DNA of 64,000 nucleotides. It comes from Blasia pusilla (Eukaryota; Marchantiophyta; Marchantiopsida; Blasiales). A program made the translations under genes and the position numbers. The notes beneath the pieces are model-generated. The model made no database searches and was not told the origin of the DNA. It saw only the letters and a program-made list of their open reading frames with translations. Location of the stretch: positions 38,626,001 to 38,690,000 of the forward strand of contig CM114274.1 of assembly GCA_050084515.1 (NCBI GenBank), given 5' to 3'. Shown in pieces: positions 55,510 to 64,000 of this stretch; within the stretch, counting starts at the first letter, position 1; each line of letters begins with the position of its first letter.

Positions 55510-55964
55510 TGTGAGAAAAGCAGAAAGTGACTAAATCACTGAAATCTTTACAAAACTTAGAGATACAAAGTGGCCTAGTCCGTCCGTGCGCTCTCAGAAG
55601 AGCTTCGATGGAACCTGAACTGGGAGATAACTCGACATACGAGAATGCGCTACCGCTGCGGCTCCCGACTATTTTACTACTCGGGAAAACTAGGGTTTTT
55701 ACCTATTTTTCTTTGTTTCTATTAATAGAAATTTTTTTCCGGGGTTACTAGGTTTATCTAACCCTATATTGCATCAGGGTGCGGGGCACCCTGATGCAAT
55801 ATAGGGTTAGATAAACCTAGTAACGGTACTCCGTAAACCACCTTCGTCATATTACTATGATTCCTTCGACGTCTAAGTCGGAACCATCGATCTAGGCTTC
55901 TCCTCATACAAGGGGGCCGATCAAATCAATGGTGCTCAGAGGAGTGGATGTTGAGAATCCAATA
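55510..55964 (-). repeat. 3' LTR of copia element
   Basis: 455 bp, TGTGAG... on the plus strand to ...AATCCAATA. Contains a perfect inverted repeat with 39-bp arms (55744-55782 and 55786-55824) around a 3-nt centre. Confidence 0.95.
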
Positions 55965-56099
55965 CCCCCCTTCAATATCCATTCTCATGTGGACTTGTCT
56001 TGGACCTATGCCAAGATCCTTGGATGTCGGTGAAGCCGATCTCCGCTCAAGGCTTTTCGTGAAGATATCGCACGGTTATCCTCTATTGGACAATAGACT

Positions 56100-57631
56100 A
56101 ACTTCAAAACTCTCTCTCGATCAATTCACGAAAAAAATGGTCTTTGGATCTCTATGTGCTTCGTGACGAGCATGAAACACAGGATTATGTGCTATGGCAA
56201 TGCAACTCGATTGTCACACCACATTACAATAGCACTTTCTTGTGCTTCTCCTATGTCCTCCAAAGATCCATCTCAACCATCTTGCTTCACAAGAAGCATA
56301 ACAAGCCGCCTTGTACTCTGCCTTGCCTCGGTAGAAGAAAGAGCCATTGTAGGTTGCTTCTTGCTGACCCATGACACCACACCGATCCTACCAAGAAGCA
56401 ATAACCAAACGATCTTGAGAATCTAAATCTCCCTTGTCGAGTCACAAAAAACCGTCATTTCCGTCCCCTGCTCCATAGGTGATCTTTGACTCGATAGTGC
56501 CTTTAATGTACTTCAACACACGTATCCTCGCCTTCCAATGGTTCTCACGAGGCTTAGTTGAGAACCTACTCAATACTCCCACATGAAGCTAATGCAGTCT
56601 CTTGTTACACAAAAATATCAAAGCGCCTACAAGCTTTTCAGACAACTTTTCATCTACCAATGGTGAAACATCCTCCATCGAGTTTCAACTCTACCTCCAT
56701 TGGCGAGACCAACGCCTTACACTCGGTCATCCCGAATGCCTTCAAGATTTCTCTAGCATATACGCTAAGAGAGAAAAATAGAATCGATTTGTTGCCAAAT
56801 TTCCAGTCCTATAAAGTAGTGAAGACCTAAATGACATTTCAAACTCATATTCCAACACTCCCTTCATTTCCTCTATTTTCTTCTTTGTGGTCTCCTATGA
56901 TGATCGGATCATCCACATACAAGACTATCAACATATACATCCCATCTTAAAAACACATACAAATTTGCTTCTGAAGGACTCTTCATGAGACCCTTCTCTC
57001 GAAAGAATGTATCTATTCGTTGATACCATACCCTTGGGGCTTGCTTCAACCCATACAATGCTCGATGAAGTAAACAAACTTTCTCTTCTGATCCGGGTGT
57101 CTCAAAACCTGGTGGTTGAGAAACATATACCTCCTCCTTGAGACTCCCGTTCAGAAAAGCAGACTTCACATTGTATTGGTATACAGGCCAACGTCTTGTT
57201 CTTGCAACCGCTAGAACAATTCGAATGGTTGTCATCCTTGCAGTGGGAGCAAAAGTCTCATAGTAGTCAAAGCCTTCGATTTGTGAGCATCCTTGTGCGA
57301 CCAACCTCGCTTTGAATTTATCCAATGTACCGTCCGACTTGTACTTGGTCTTGTACACCCACTTGGTGCGTATTATCTTCATGTCCTCTGGCTTTTCAAC
57401 CAAAGTCCAAGTTTCATTTCTCTGAATAGCGTCCATCTCCGTCTGCATGGCCTCTCTCCATTGAGGATGAGCCAGGGCCTCATCCAAGCATGATGGCTCT
57501 TCCACCTTCAAGACCTCTGTCATCAGGGCCATGTTGACGAGATGTGCGGAAGCTCTATTCTGCTCCTCTAGTCTCTTGGATCTCCTTGGATGTGTAACAA
57601 CTTCATCGATTCTTTGGTGGATCCTTACCAT
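56100..57631 (-). pseudogene. Copia reverse transcriptase and RNase H
   Basis: An open frame of 240 codons (57631-56909) contains the copia RT (RVT_2): MQTEMDAIQRNETWTLVEKP, TKWVYKTKYKSDGTLDKFKA, GFDYYETFAPTARMTTIRIV, QYNVKSAFLNGSLKEEVYVS (usual motif has Asp where Asn is here, DVKSAFLNG), LHRALYGLKQAPRVWY. It changes frame at the position of the catalytic YVDD (VYVDSLVCG / LYVDDPIIIG-like, about 56920). Downstream to about 56100 decayed RNase H is readable in pieces (SPMEVELKLDGG; the KSLERRS-like end). Non-functional because of frameshifts, and possibly because of the D-to-N change. Confidence 0.9.
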
Positions 57632-58070
57632 CCAAGAGCTGCTTTATCCACTTAGGGTATGACGACCGTAGTGGAAGAGCAGGTTGCTCTTTATAATCAT
57701 CACCAAATTCTTCTTCTTGATGATCTGGTATAAACATCTGTGGTGTGCTCTGGTGGGTTATCTCTTCGTTTGATGATAATGTGGACGGACCATCGATATC
57801 CGCCACTTGACGAGGTGTTCCTAGAACACCACGTCACGACTCACAAGCATCTTCTTTCCTCGGGACACCAAAGGCGATAAGCTTTAGACTCATCAGTGTA
57901 TCCCATAAAGATGCACTTCTTGCTCTTGGACTCCAACTTGGTCCTCGATGCTTCAGGAATATGTACAAAACACTCACTACCAAAAGTCTTGAAATGTTAG
58001 ACTGATGGTACCTTACCTGAGTATGATTGATGAGGAGTCATGCCTTGCACTGACTTGGTAGCACTTCTAT

Positions 58071-58454
58071 TTAGAATGTATCAAAGAAGATATTAACAAC
58101 TTGACCCAAAAGCCTTCTCATCAAACCTTTTGCTTTCATCATACATCTTGCCATCTCCACCACTGTACGATTTCGATGCTCAACAACTCCATTTTGTTGT
58201 GGTGTATGTGCCGTGGTTAACTCTCGCTTGATTCCATGCTCTCCCAAATATTTGTTGAATTCTGTTGACAAGAATTCTCCTCCTCGATCGGTGCGAAGCT
58301 TTTGTACCTTCTTTCCTGTCTCATTCTCAACCAGCTTGTGCCATACTTTAAATTTTCCAAAAGCACTTGCCTTATCACGAAGGAAATACACCCACATCTT
58401 CCTACTATAATCGTCGACAACTAAAAAGAAGTAGGAAGAACCACCTAATGCCAT
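58071..58454 (-). pseudogene. Copia integrase core
   Basis: 128-codon frame: FLVVDDYSRKMWVYFLRDK with the first catalytic Asp, LRTDRGGEFLSTEF with the second, and TPQQNGVVEHRNRTVVEMAR with the Glu. All three DDE residues are present. It ends in a frameshift before the distal region that reads on to 57806 (DHQEEEFG and so on). Confidence 0.9.
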
Positions 58455-59100
58455 GTTCTCATTTTACCACAGAGAGGTCAGCATGTATCAACTCTAGAGG
58501 AGCCTTTGCCCTATTCTTTGGACTCTTGTGGAAATGGTTGTCGGTGTTGCTTGCCCATCATACAAGCTTCACAAGTATCCGACACTCCATAAATTGTTGG
58601 TAAATCAAAGCAACCATGCCAGATTTCTGCATCGACTTAGTAAGGGAAAGCTTAGGTGACCAAATCTTTCATGCCACAACTTATCGCTACTAAGATCTCA
58701 GTACCTACACTTGTCGTGAAAGCATACAACTCGTAGATATTTCCACGTTGTATACCTTCACCCACTACTTTCCCATTGGCATCCTCAATGATCGCTCCAG
58801 TTTTCTTGAAACGAACTTCTAGGTCACGATCACATAATATTGCCATGAAATCAAATTTCGCTTCAACTCGTAACGATAAAGACATCATTAACTTCTTTTC
58901 ATCTCTTTTTGTGAGACTAAATAAATTGTGCCTTTCCTTCTCTGAGGTACTTTGCATTATTCCCAACAATAACAATGATGGGCTCTGTAGAGAGGCATGA
59001 AGGAGCTATACCAATCCTTATGATTGGTCATATGCCTAGATGCTCCACTATCGAGCACCCATGCATCTTCACTCTTTGTCTTAGTGGTATGTTACGCTTT
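58455..59100 (-). pseudogene. Copia protease and GAG-pre-integrase
   Basis: Near 59080-59035 AWVLDSGASRHMTN gives the intact copia aspartic protease site DSGA. The frame 58975-58652 then has VRFKKTGAIIEDANGKVVGEG and NIYELYAFTT, the pre-integrase region. The HHCC zinc finger of integrase is damaged between 58650 and 58460. Confidence 0.85.
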
Positions 59101-59219
59101 GTGTATGCGAGAACTCTTCTATTGCTACCCAAGCATCTACTTCATGTTCTCCCGTTCTCTCTGAATTTCAGACTCCTTCTAGGTCTTAAACAACCGTTCT
59201 TCTCATCGACTTCTCTTCC

Positions 59220-60058
59220 TACAATCTTTGATAAGATGACCTAGCTTACCACAATAAAAGCATTTGAAGGCTTTTCTTGGAAATTTCTTCTTGACATTTG
59301 AATTCTAATCCTGATTTCTACTTCTCTATACGTTGGCAGTAAATGCTGCGTCACTTCCCTCTCTTGCTTTGAAGCGCGTTTCCTCTTCTACCAACATTGC
59401 ACTAAATTGTTCAAAAGTAAGCGGCGTGGGTCTTACTTGAGTATTCAGTGTAGTGACCAAACTGTCATACCTTGGAGGAAAAATCCTTATGCACCGGCGT
59501 GCCAAATCTTCGCTAGACTTTGAAATTCCCACGGACGCCATCTGATCTTGAAGATTCTTGATCCTTGTCAAAAATTGCTCCGCGCTTTCTCCTTCTGAAA
59601 ATTTCTCGGACGTAAGCTAATTCTCAGATTTTGAATCCGAGTCTCATTCCTCGTTTCATCTTGATTCTTCAAAATGTTCCACGCCTCGCGGCGGTGGTTG
59701 TATGTTGAATGAGAGTCATGACAGAATCAGTTACATTCGTGACAATCGCATATAGAGCATCAGCGTTTCTGCGTCTCCATGCCAATAATACAACAGGATC
59801 GATATCCCCAGATGAAGATGAACTTGCAGAACTCAAACTAGCTTGTGGATTTGAATCGAGCCCACGTGGCCGTTTCCCGGATCTCAAATGATTCGAGAAC
59901 AGTTCTCATTTTGAACTTCCACAACGTATAGTTAGACCCATCTAACTTCCCTTCACCAATGGAGGAGGGGCGAGCACGCCCGAATCGACGAAGAAGTAGC
60001 CATCTCTCAAGATTTTGTGCAAACACACTAGATTTCCGGATACAAAATCTTGGAAAAA
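59220..60058 (-). pseudogene. Copia gag with zinc knuckle
   Basis: N-terminus at about 60058-59838 (KLDGSNYTLWKFKMRTVLES, the DUF4219-like start of copia gag). The middle is at 59571-59326 (KNLQDQMASVGISKSSEDLA, YDSLVTTLNTQ; UBN2 region). The zinc knuckle CFYCGKLGHLIKDC (CX2CX4HX4C, intact) is at about 59220-59262. Frameshifts near 59840 and 59600 break it. Confidence 0.9.
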
Positions 60059-60073
60059 CCTCGCTCGATACCA

Positions 60074-60525
60074 TGTGAGAAAAGCGAAAGTGACTAAATC
60101 ATGAAATCTTTACAAAACTTAGAGATACAAAGTGGCCTAGTCCGTCCGTGTGCGCTCGGAAGAGCTTCGATGGAACTGAATCGGGAGATAACTCGACATA
60201 CGAGAATGCGCTACAGCTGCGGCTCCCGACTATTTTACTACTCGGGAAAACTAGGGTTTTTACCTATTTTTCTTTGTTTCTATTAATAGAAAAATTTTGC
60301 CGGGGTTACTAGGTTTATCTAACCCTATATTGCATCAGGGTGCGGGGCACCCTGATGCAATATAGGGTTAGATAAACCTAGTAACGCTACTCCGTAAACC
60401 ACCTACGTCATATTACTATGACTCCTTCGACGTCTAAGTCGGAACCATCGATCTAGGCTTCTCCTCATACAAGGGGGCCGATCAAATCAATGGTGCTCAG
60501 AGGAGTGGATGTTGAGAATCCAATA
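60074..60525 (-). repeat. 5' LTR of copia element
   Basis: 452 bp, about 97 percent identical to the 3' LTR by eye, with the same 39-bp-arm palindrome at 60305-60343 and 60347-60385. Confidence 0.95.
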
Positions 60526-60596
60526 ATTCTTTCATCACCCTTGATATTATCCTCTATAGGGACATTCTTTACATCACTCGGCAAGGGCCCTCATCT

Positions 60597-61066
60597 TGTG
60601 AGAAAACAGAAAGTGACGAAATCACTGAAATCTTTACAAAACTTAGAGATACAAAGTGGCCTAGTCCATCCGTGCGCTCATAGAAGAGCTTCGATGGAAC
60701 CTGAACATGGAGATAACTCGACATACGAGAACGCGCTACCACTACGGCTCCCGACTATTTCACTACTCGGGAAACTAGGGTTTTTACCTATTTTTCTTTG
60801 TTTCTATTAACGGAAAAATTTTCCCCCATGTCGTCTTGGTATACCAAGGGCTGCGCCCCGGACCCCTGTGACGCATAAGGGTGCCCCGCAACTTGATGCA
60901 ATATAGGGTTAGATAAATCCTAGTAACGCTACTCCATAAACCACCTACGCATATTACTATGACTCCTTCGACGTCTAAGTCGGAACCATCAATCTAGGCT
61001 TCTTCTCATACAAGGGGGCCGATCAGATTGATGGTGCTCATAGAAGTGGATATTGAGAATCTAACA
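60597..61066 (-). repeat. Solo LTR of the same copia family
   Basis: 470 bp from TGTGAGAAAAC (60597) to ...AATCTAACA (61066), flanked by the direct duplication CATCT (60592-60596 and 61067-61071), so it arose by LTR-LTR recombination after a separate insertion. It has a canonical TG...CA end. It lacks the 39-bp palindrome: the right arm is present (gatgcaatatagggttagat), but different sequence occupies the place of the left arm. Confidence 0.95.
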
Positions 61067-61320
61067 CATCTCTCATCAATAAGATCATTATACACCGCAA
61101 AATGATACACACATATCTCACTCTTGTTCTTATGACGTCTCCATTTCAAGGCCCAAGCTTGATGATTCAGCCCATCAGGAAGTTCCTCACTTGCATCACG
61201 TAGGCCTTCAGAATCAAGAATAGCCTCAAGGTCTGATCGAGTTCCCCCCTTACCACTTATTGTACTACCTTGGAGGGCATATGAATGGCCCTCCATTCTG
61301 AAAGGTTCTGTTGAAAAATA
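61067..61320 (-). pseudogene. CACTA coding fragment between DUF4216 and the copia insertions
   Basis: The 96-codon frame 61296-61006 reads GGTRSDLEAILDSEGLRDA, EELPDGLNHQAWALKWRRHK and ends in the solo LTR. Composition suits a transposon protein exon; no domain is recognised. Confidence 0.4.
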
Positions 61321-61469
61321 TCATCGAGTTGAATCAGGAGAGTTATCATGCATGATTGACAAATGCAAACATCTCACACAAAGGTTAAACTAGAACCATG
61401 ACTTTTGACTCACTTCTCAAAGCAAACCGCATGTATGTAAAATATTTGAACAAAAGGAAAATTAAATCT

Positions 61470-62168
61470 CTACATCCTCTTTGGAGCTCTCTTCTTCATA
61501 AAGCACTTCTGTGGACACGTGGATGAAGGGACATTATTACAATCTCTATTTGCAGTCACCACCTCTTTAGCAGTGAGCTCTTCAGCACCTAGAGTGTTAG
61601 CTAGTGGCACTCTTCCTGATGGCATTTCAATCTGGTCAATTGCAACAGAATGTCCTTCATCTAGGTTTCCACCATCATAGATATCCAAAATTACTCGATG
61701 GGATCTAGCTTCTTTTCTCAAAACAACCTTCCATCCACTTCCTTCGTTTGCATCTCCAAAAAAGACTTGTTCCACTTGAGACGGGAACACAAAGGGTTGA
61801 TGATTGATAGGTTCACAAGATCTAAGGTTTACAAGTAGGAAGCTTTCACGGTCTTGCTTCATGGATGGCATCCATGATTTCCAATCTGCCCTCACCCACT
61901 TCCCTCTCATTAATATTGCAAGTTGATCAACAATCCCGTAATCAAGCGTAATTATATCAACCAGAACTCCCACATATGAATAAGCATAATTCTGATCATC
62001 ATTACCTTCATCCAAAAATATTGCTCCAATTCCACTATTGTAAGTGGAATATGCATTATATCCACCCTCGCCCTCTACCCTATAGTGATTGCCATAAGCC
62101 TTCATAGACTTGTATGAGAGAACTTTTGCTTGTGGAGGAATTGACAAAGCAAATAGCTCTTCATCCAC
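61470..62168 (-). CDS. DUF4216 protein of CACTA transposon
   Basis: An intact 232-codon frame. It contains YAYSYVGVLVDIITLDYG, LAILMRGKWVRADWKSWM, FLLVNLRSCEPINHQPFVFP and QVEQVFFGDANEGSGWKVVL, the successive blocks of DUF4216 (YYGVL.DI..L.Y, C.WV, EPFV.A.QA.QVFYV.D, W.VV). This domain lies C-terminal of DUF4218 in plant CACTA transposase proteins. Its function is not established. It is followed by an Asp-rich tail and a Cys/Lys-rich end. Confidence 0.8.
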   Translation of the reverse strand: MDEELFALSIPPQAKVLSYKSMKAYGNHYRVEGEGGYNAYSTYNSGIGAIFLDEGNDDQNYAYSYVGVLVDIITLDYGIVDQLAILMRGKWVRADWKSWMPSMKQDRESFLLVNLRSCEPINHQPFVFPSQVEQVFFGDANEGSGWKVVLRKEARSHRVILDIYDGGNLDEGHSVAIDQIEMPSGRVPLANTLGAEELTAKEVVTANRDCNNVPSSTCPQKCFMKKRAPKRM

Positions 62169-62468
62169 CTTCCCATCTCTTTCCCTAGCATCTCAAAGGA
62201 TAGCTGGTTGAATCCACTCTTCAAAAGAAACTGATGCATTCTCAGCCTCAAATTTTGTGGTAGAAAGAAAGAACATCACCAAGGAATGAGGTGACATGGA
62301 AGATGAAACAAACATGTAAGGTTCAGATGATCAAGTTCAAGGTTTCCATACATTGAACTCATTGAATATAGTTGAAATTTACCTGCGCCACATGACCATA
62401 CACTCCATATTGTGTAGGACATAGTGGTGTGCCAATATAGTCATTTCTCAAGATAATCTGATTTCACG

Positions 62469-63104
62469 TCATGCACGTTCCAACTCCTCCCCTAGAACCC
62501 CTTCTTCTTCGCCGTCATACCATATTCGTGTCCTCACATCCTCAAATCTTTTCATATACTCAGTCACAAATCCCAATGCCTCATCTTTGATATACCCCTC
62601 CGCCATACATTCCTCTGGGCGAGCTTTAGATCTAACATATTTTTTTAGAGTACCCATGTATCTTTCCATTGGATACATCCATTGTCATGCTAAAGGCCCA
62701 CATATATCCAATTCTTGGACAACGTGGATAAGAAGATGTGTCATCACATCAAAAAATGATGGTGGAAAATGCATCTCCAATAGGCAAAGGTTAATTTTTG
62801 TATCCTTATGTAGTTGTTCATAGCATGTAGGATCATACACTTTACAACACAATAACCTAAATATCTTACTCAAACGCATGATTGATGAGCTAATTGGATC
62901 CTTCATTAGCCCAGGAAGGGCAAAGGGAAGGATTTGGTGAATCAACACATGATAATCATGTGACTTCATGGATCTCAATTTCTTTTCAACCATGTGCTTC
63001 TTCAACTCCGCATTATATCCTGTAGGCACTTTTGTGGACTCAATCCTAGCTAGGAAAATGGACATTTCATGAGGTGATAAAACATAATCACATTGAGGTT
63101 TCAC
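62469..63104 (-). pseudogene. DUF4218 region of CACTA transposase
   Basis: The frames 63104-62685 (IPTGYNAELKKHMVEKKL-like, SHDYHVLIHQILPFALPG, IFRLLCCKVYD, FFDVMTHLLIHVVQELDICGPLA) and 62678-62469 (MYPMERYMGTLKKYVRSKARPE, CMAEGYIKDEALGFVTEYM) are the standard DUF4218 blocks: SHDCH.L.Q.LLP...R, PPSFFD.M.HL..HL..E...GP..YRWMYP.ER.....K.YVRN....EGSIAE.Y. A stop or frameshift at about 62680 separates them. Confidence 0.9.
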
Positions 63105-63764
63105 TAGCCCTATTGCTTTACTTGGATGGGGTTGTAACCATAAGTGAGGTCAAATTCCTCGAGCCTCCATATCTCTTCTAACCTTCACTGTATCCTTCAT
63201 CCCAAATATAGTTTTAAGTAGATTCTTAGATATATTCTTCTCCACATGCATAACGTCTAGGGTGTGTCGTATCAGAAGATGCTACGTTGAGGTCAAGGAA
63301 AAATATATGCATATTCATGGTTGACAAGAGATAAGTAACTATATCACCTATCACAACAAAAATTTGAAAACAATTAGATGTTTGTTGGATACTTTCTAGC
63401 ATGGCAAATCAAAGAGTATACTTCGCTGCTTTACCCATGTCCTCTTCTATGGATCAGTAGGAGCATCCCCTCGACCACCTCCATCATCCTATATTTTTTT
63501 CTCTTCAGCCCATTCCAGAATTTCATTTGATGTAATCCTTGGAGGTGGTGGTCTAGACTCACTCTCACCATTGAATCGAGGGCCTTAAGGTCGCCCTCTC
63601 CAAACATGGTCTAGTGGAAGATGTCTTCTATGACCGCCAAATATGGGCTTTCCACATTGTTTGGAGAAATCTGAATCCACATACAGTCCACATATAGAAC
63701 ATGCAAGTTTTCCACCATGGCTTTGCCCTGAGATTGTGCCATAGGCTGGATAATCAATTATAGT

Positions 63765-63986
63765 CTATAAGATCATGGCTCTAAATTTGAACCCATGTGG
63801 TCTTCTCACATCGTGGAATTCAATTCCATTCCACAGCTCTCTAAACTCCTCTATCAAGGGGGCCAAGAAGGTGTTGATATTCTCTCCATTCACACTCTCC
63901 TTACCAGGTATGATAAGAGTCAACATGACAAAAAACTTTCTTGTTTGAAGCCAAGGTGTCAAATTGTAGTTAAGCCAAGGTGGCAA
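63765..63986 (-). pseudogene. Transposase_21 (tnp2) remnant
   Basis: 73 codons: NYNLTPWLQTRKFFVMLTLI, IPGKESVNGENINTFLAPLI, EEFRELWNGIEFHD. This is the Transposase_21 block (PPW....FF.L.LLIPG.K.PGN.ID.YL.PLI.EL..LW..G) of the En/Spm tnp2 transposase. Sequence to 63105 holds further broken pieces (GLCHNLRAKPWW-like near 63700). Catalytic residues further upstream lie outside the window. Confidence 0.9.
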
Positions 63987-64000
63987 ATTGTAGTTAATTG

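Larger units (their letters stand above)
55510..60525 (-). mobile_element. Complete Ty1/copia retrotransposon (5,016 bp)
   Basis: Two LTRs, 55510-55964 and 60074-60525, flanked by the direct duplication ATTCT (55505-55509 and 60526-60530). A primer-binding site beginning TGGTATCGAGC, related to the initiator-Met tRNA site, abuts the 5' LTR (60059-60073, minus). A polypurine tract tgaagggggg abuts the 3' LTR (55965-55974). Order on the minus strand is gag, protease, integrase, RT, RNase H, as in copia. LTRs differ at about 15 positions over 455 (hand count, about 97 percent), so it is fairly young, but the polyprotein is already broken. Confidence 0.95.
51989..64000 (-). mobile_element. Large CACTA (En/Spm) transposon, continues beyond the window
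   Basis: On the minus strand from the right edge: Transposase_21 (tnp2) remnant, DUF4218, DUF4216, then a second transposon protein with a W-x2-LV-x-YW motif and a coiled-coil end near 52000. This is the gene order of plant CACTA transposons. It is interrupted by a complete copia element and a solo copia LTR, both with target duplications. Right terminus is outside the window; left terminus not identified. Confidence 0.75.

Overview
The window is eukaryotic, from a land plant or close streptophyte relative. It carries an intron-containing Mediator subunit 7 gene of the plant type in a dense, nested layer of plant-type transposable elements (Ty3/gypsy, Ty1/copia, CACTA, Helitron, non-LTR). I cannot name the species. 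The element mix (a gypsy family with a DNA methyltransferase module, a non-LTR element with a restriction-like endonuclease) makes a seed-free plant more likely than a flowering plant, but that is inference.

Layout: 1-4282 is mostly non-coding, with foldback hairpins and a dispersed repeat. 4283-4397 is a CT microsatellite and 4848-6155 an 87-bp tandem array. 6640-12313 (minus) is copy A of a Ty3/gypsy family carrying gag, a damaged protease and a cytosine-5 DNA methyltransferase of DNMT3/DRM type. 12427-14840 is a broken Helitron helicase with introns. 15344-17539 is MED7, the one convincing host gene: five exons, 206 aa, plus a decayed tandem duplicate of exon 4. 19820-23397 is an RLE-type non-LTR retrotransposon.

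25560-30326 is copy B of the methyltransferase-gypsy family (leader and gag intact enough to read, then a scrambled mosaic). 30331-40071 (minus) is a second gypsy family, split inside its reverse transcriptase by a 5.3-kb CACTA element with recognisable TIRs and a TAT target duplication (31234-36525). 40072-43170 is copy C of the methyltransferase-gypsy: protease, the start of the methyltransferase, an internal deletion, then integrase and a PHD finger. 43227-45478 is a second, different Helitron-type Pif1 helicase. 47507-48995 (minus) is copy D (RNase H tail, zinc finger, integrase). A second CT microsatellite and a solo LTR of the second gypsy family follow (49145-50387).

From about 51 kb to the right edge lies a large CACTA element on the minus strand (tnp2 transposase remnants, DUF4218, DUF4216, a second transposon protein). 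It is interrupted by a complete 5.0-kb copia element (55510-60525, TSD ATTCT) and a solo copia LTR (60597-61066, TSD CATCT).

The most interesting system is the gypsy family of copies A-D. Taken together they show Gag - protease - C5 DNA methyltransferase - (RT/RH not seen complete here) - zinc finger/integrase - PHD finger, so a retrotransposon appears to carry both a DNA-methylating enzyme and a histone-tail reader. Every copy here is inactivated, so the window documents architecture, not activity.
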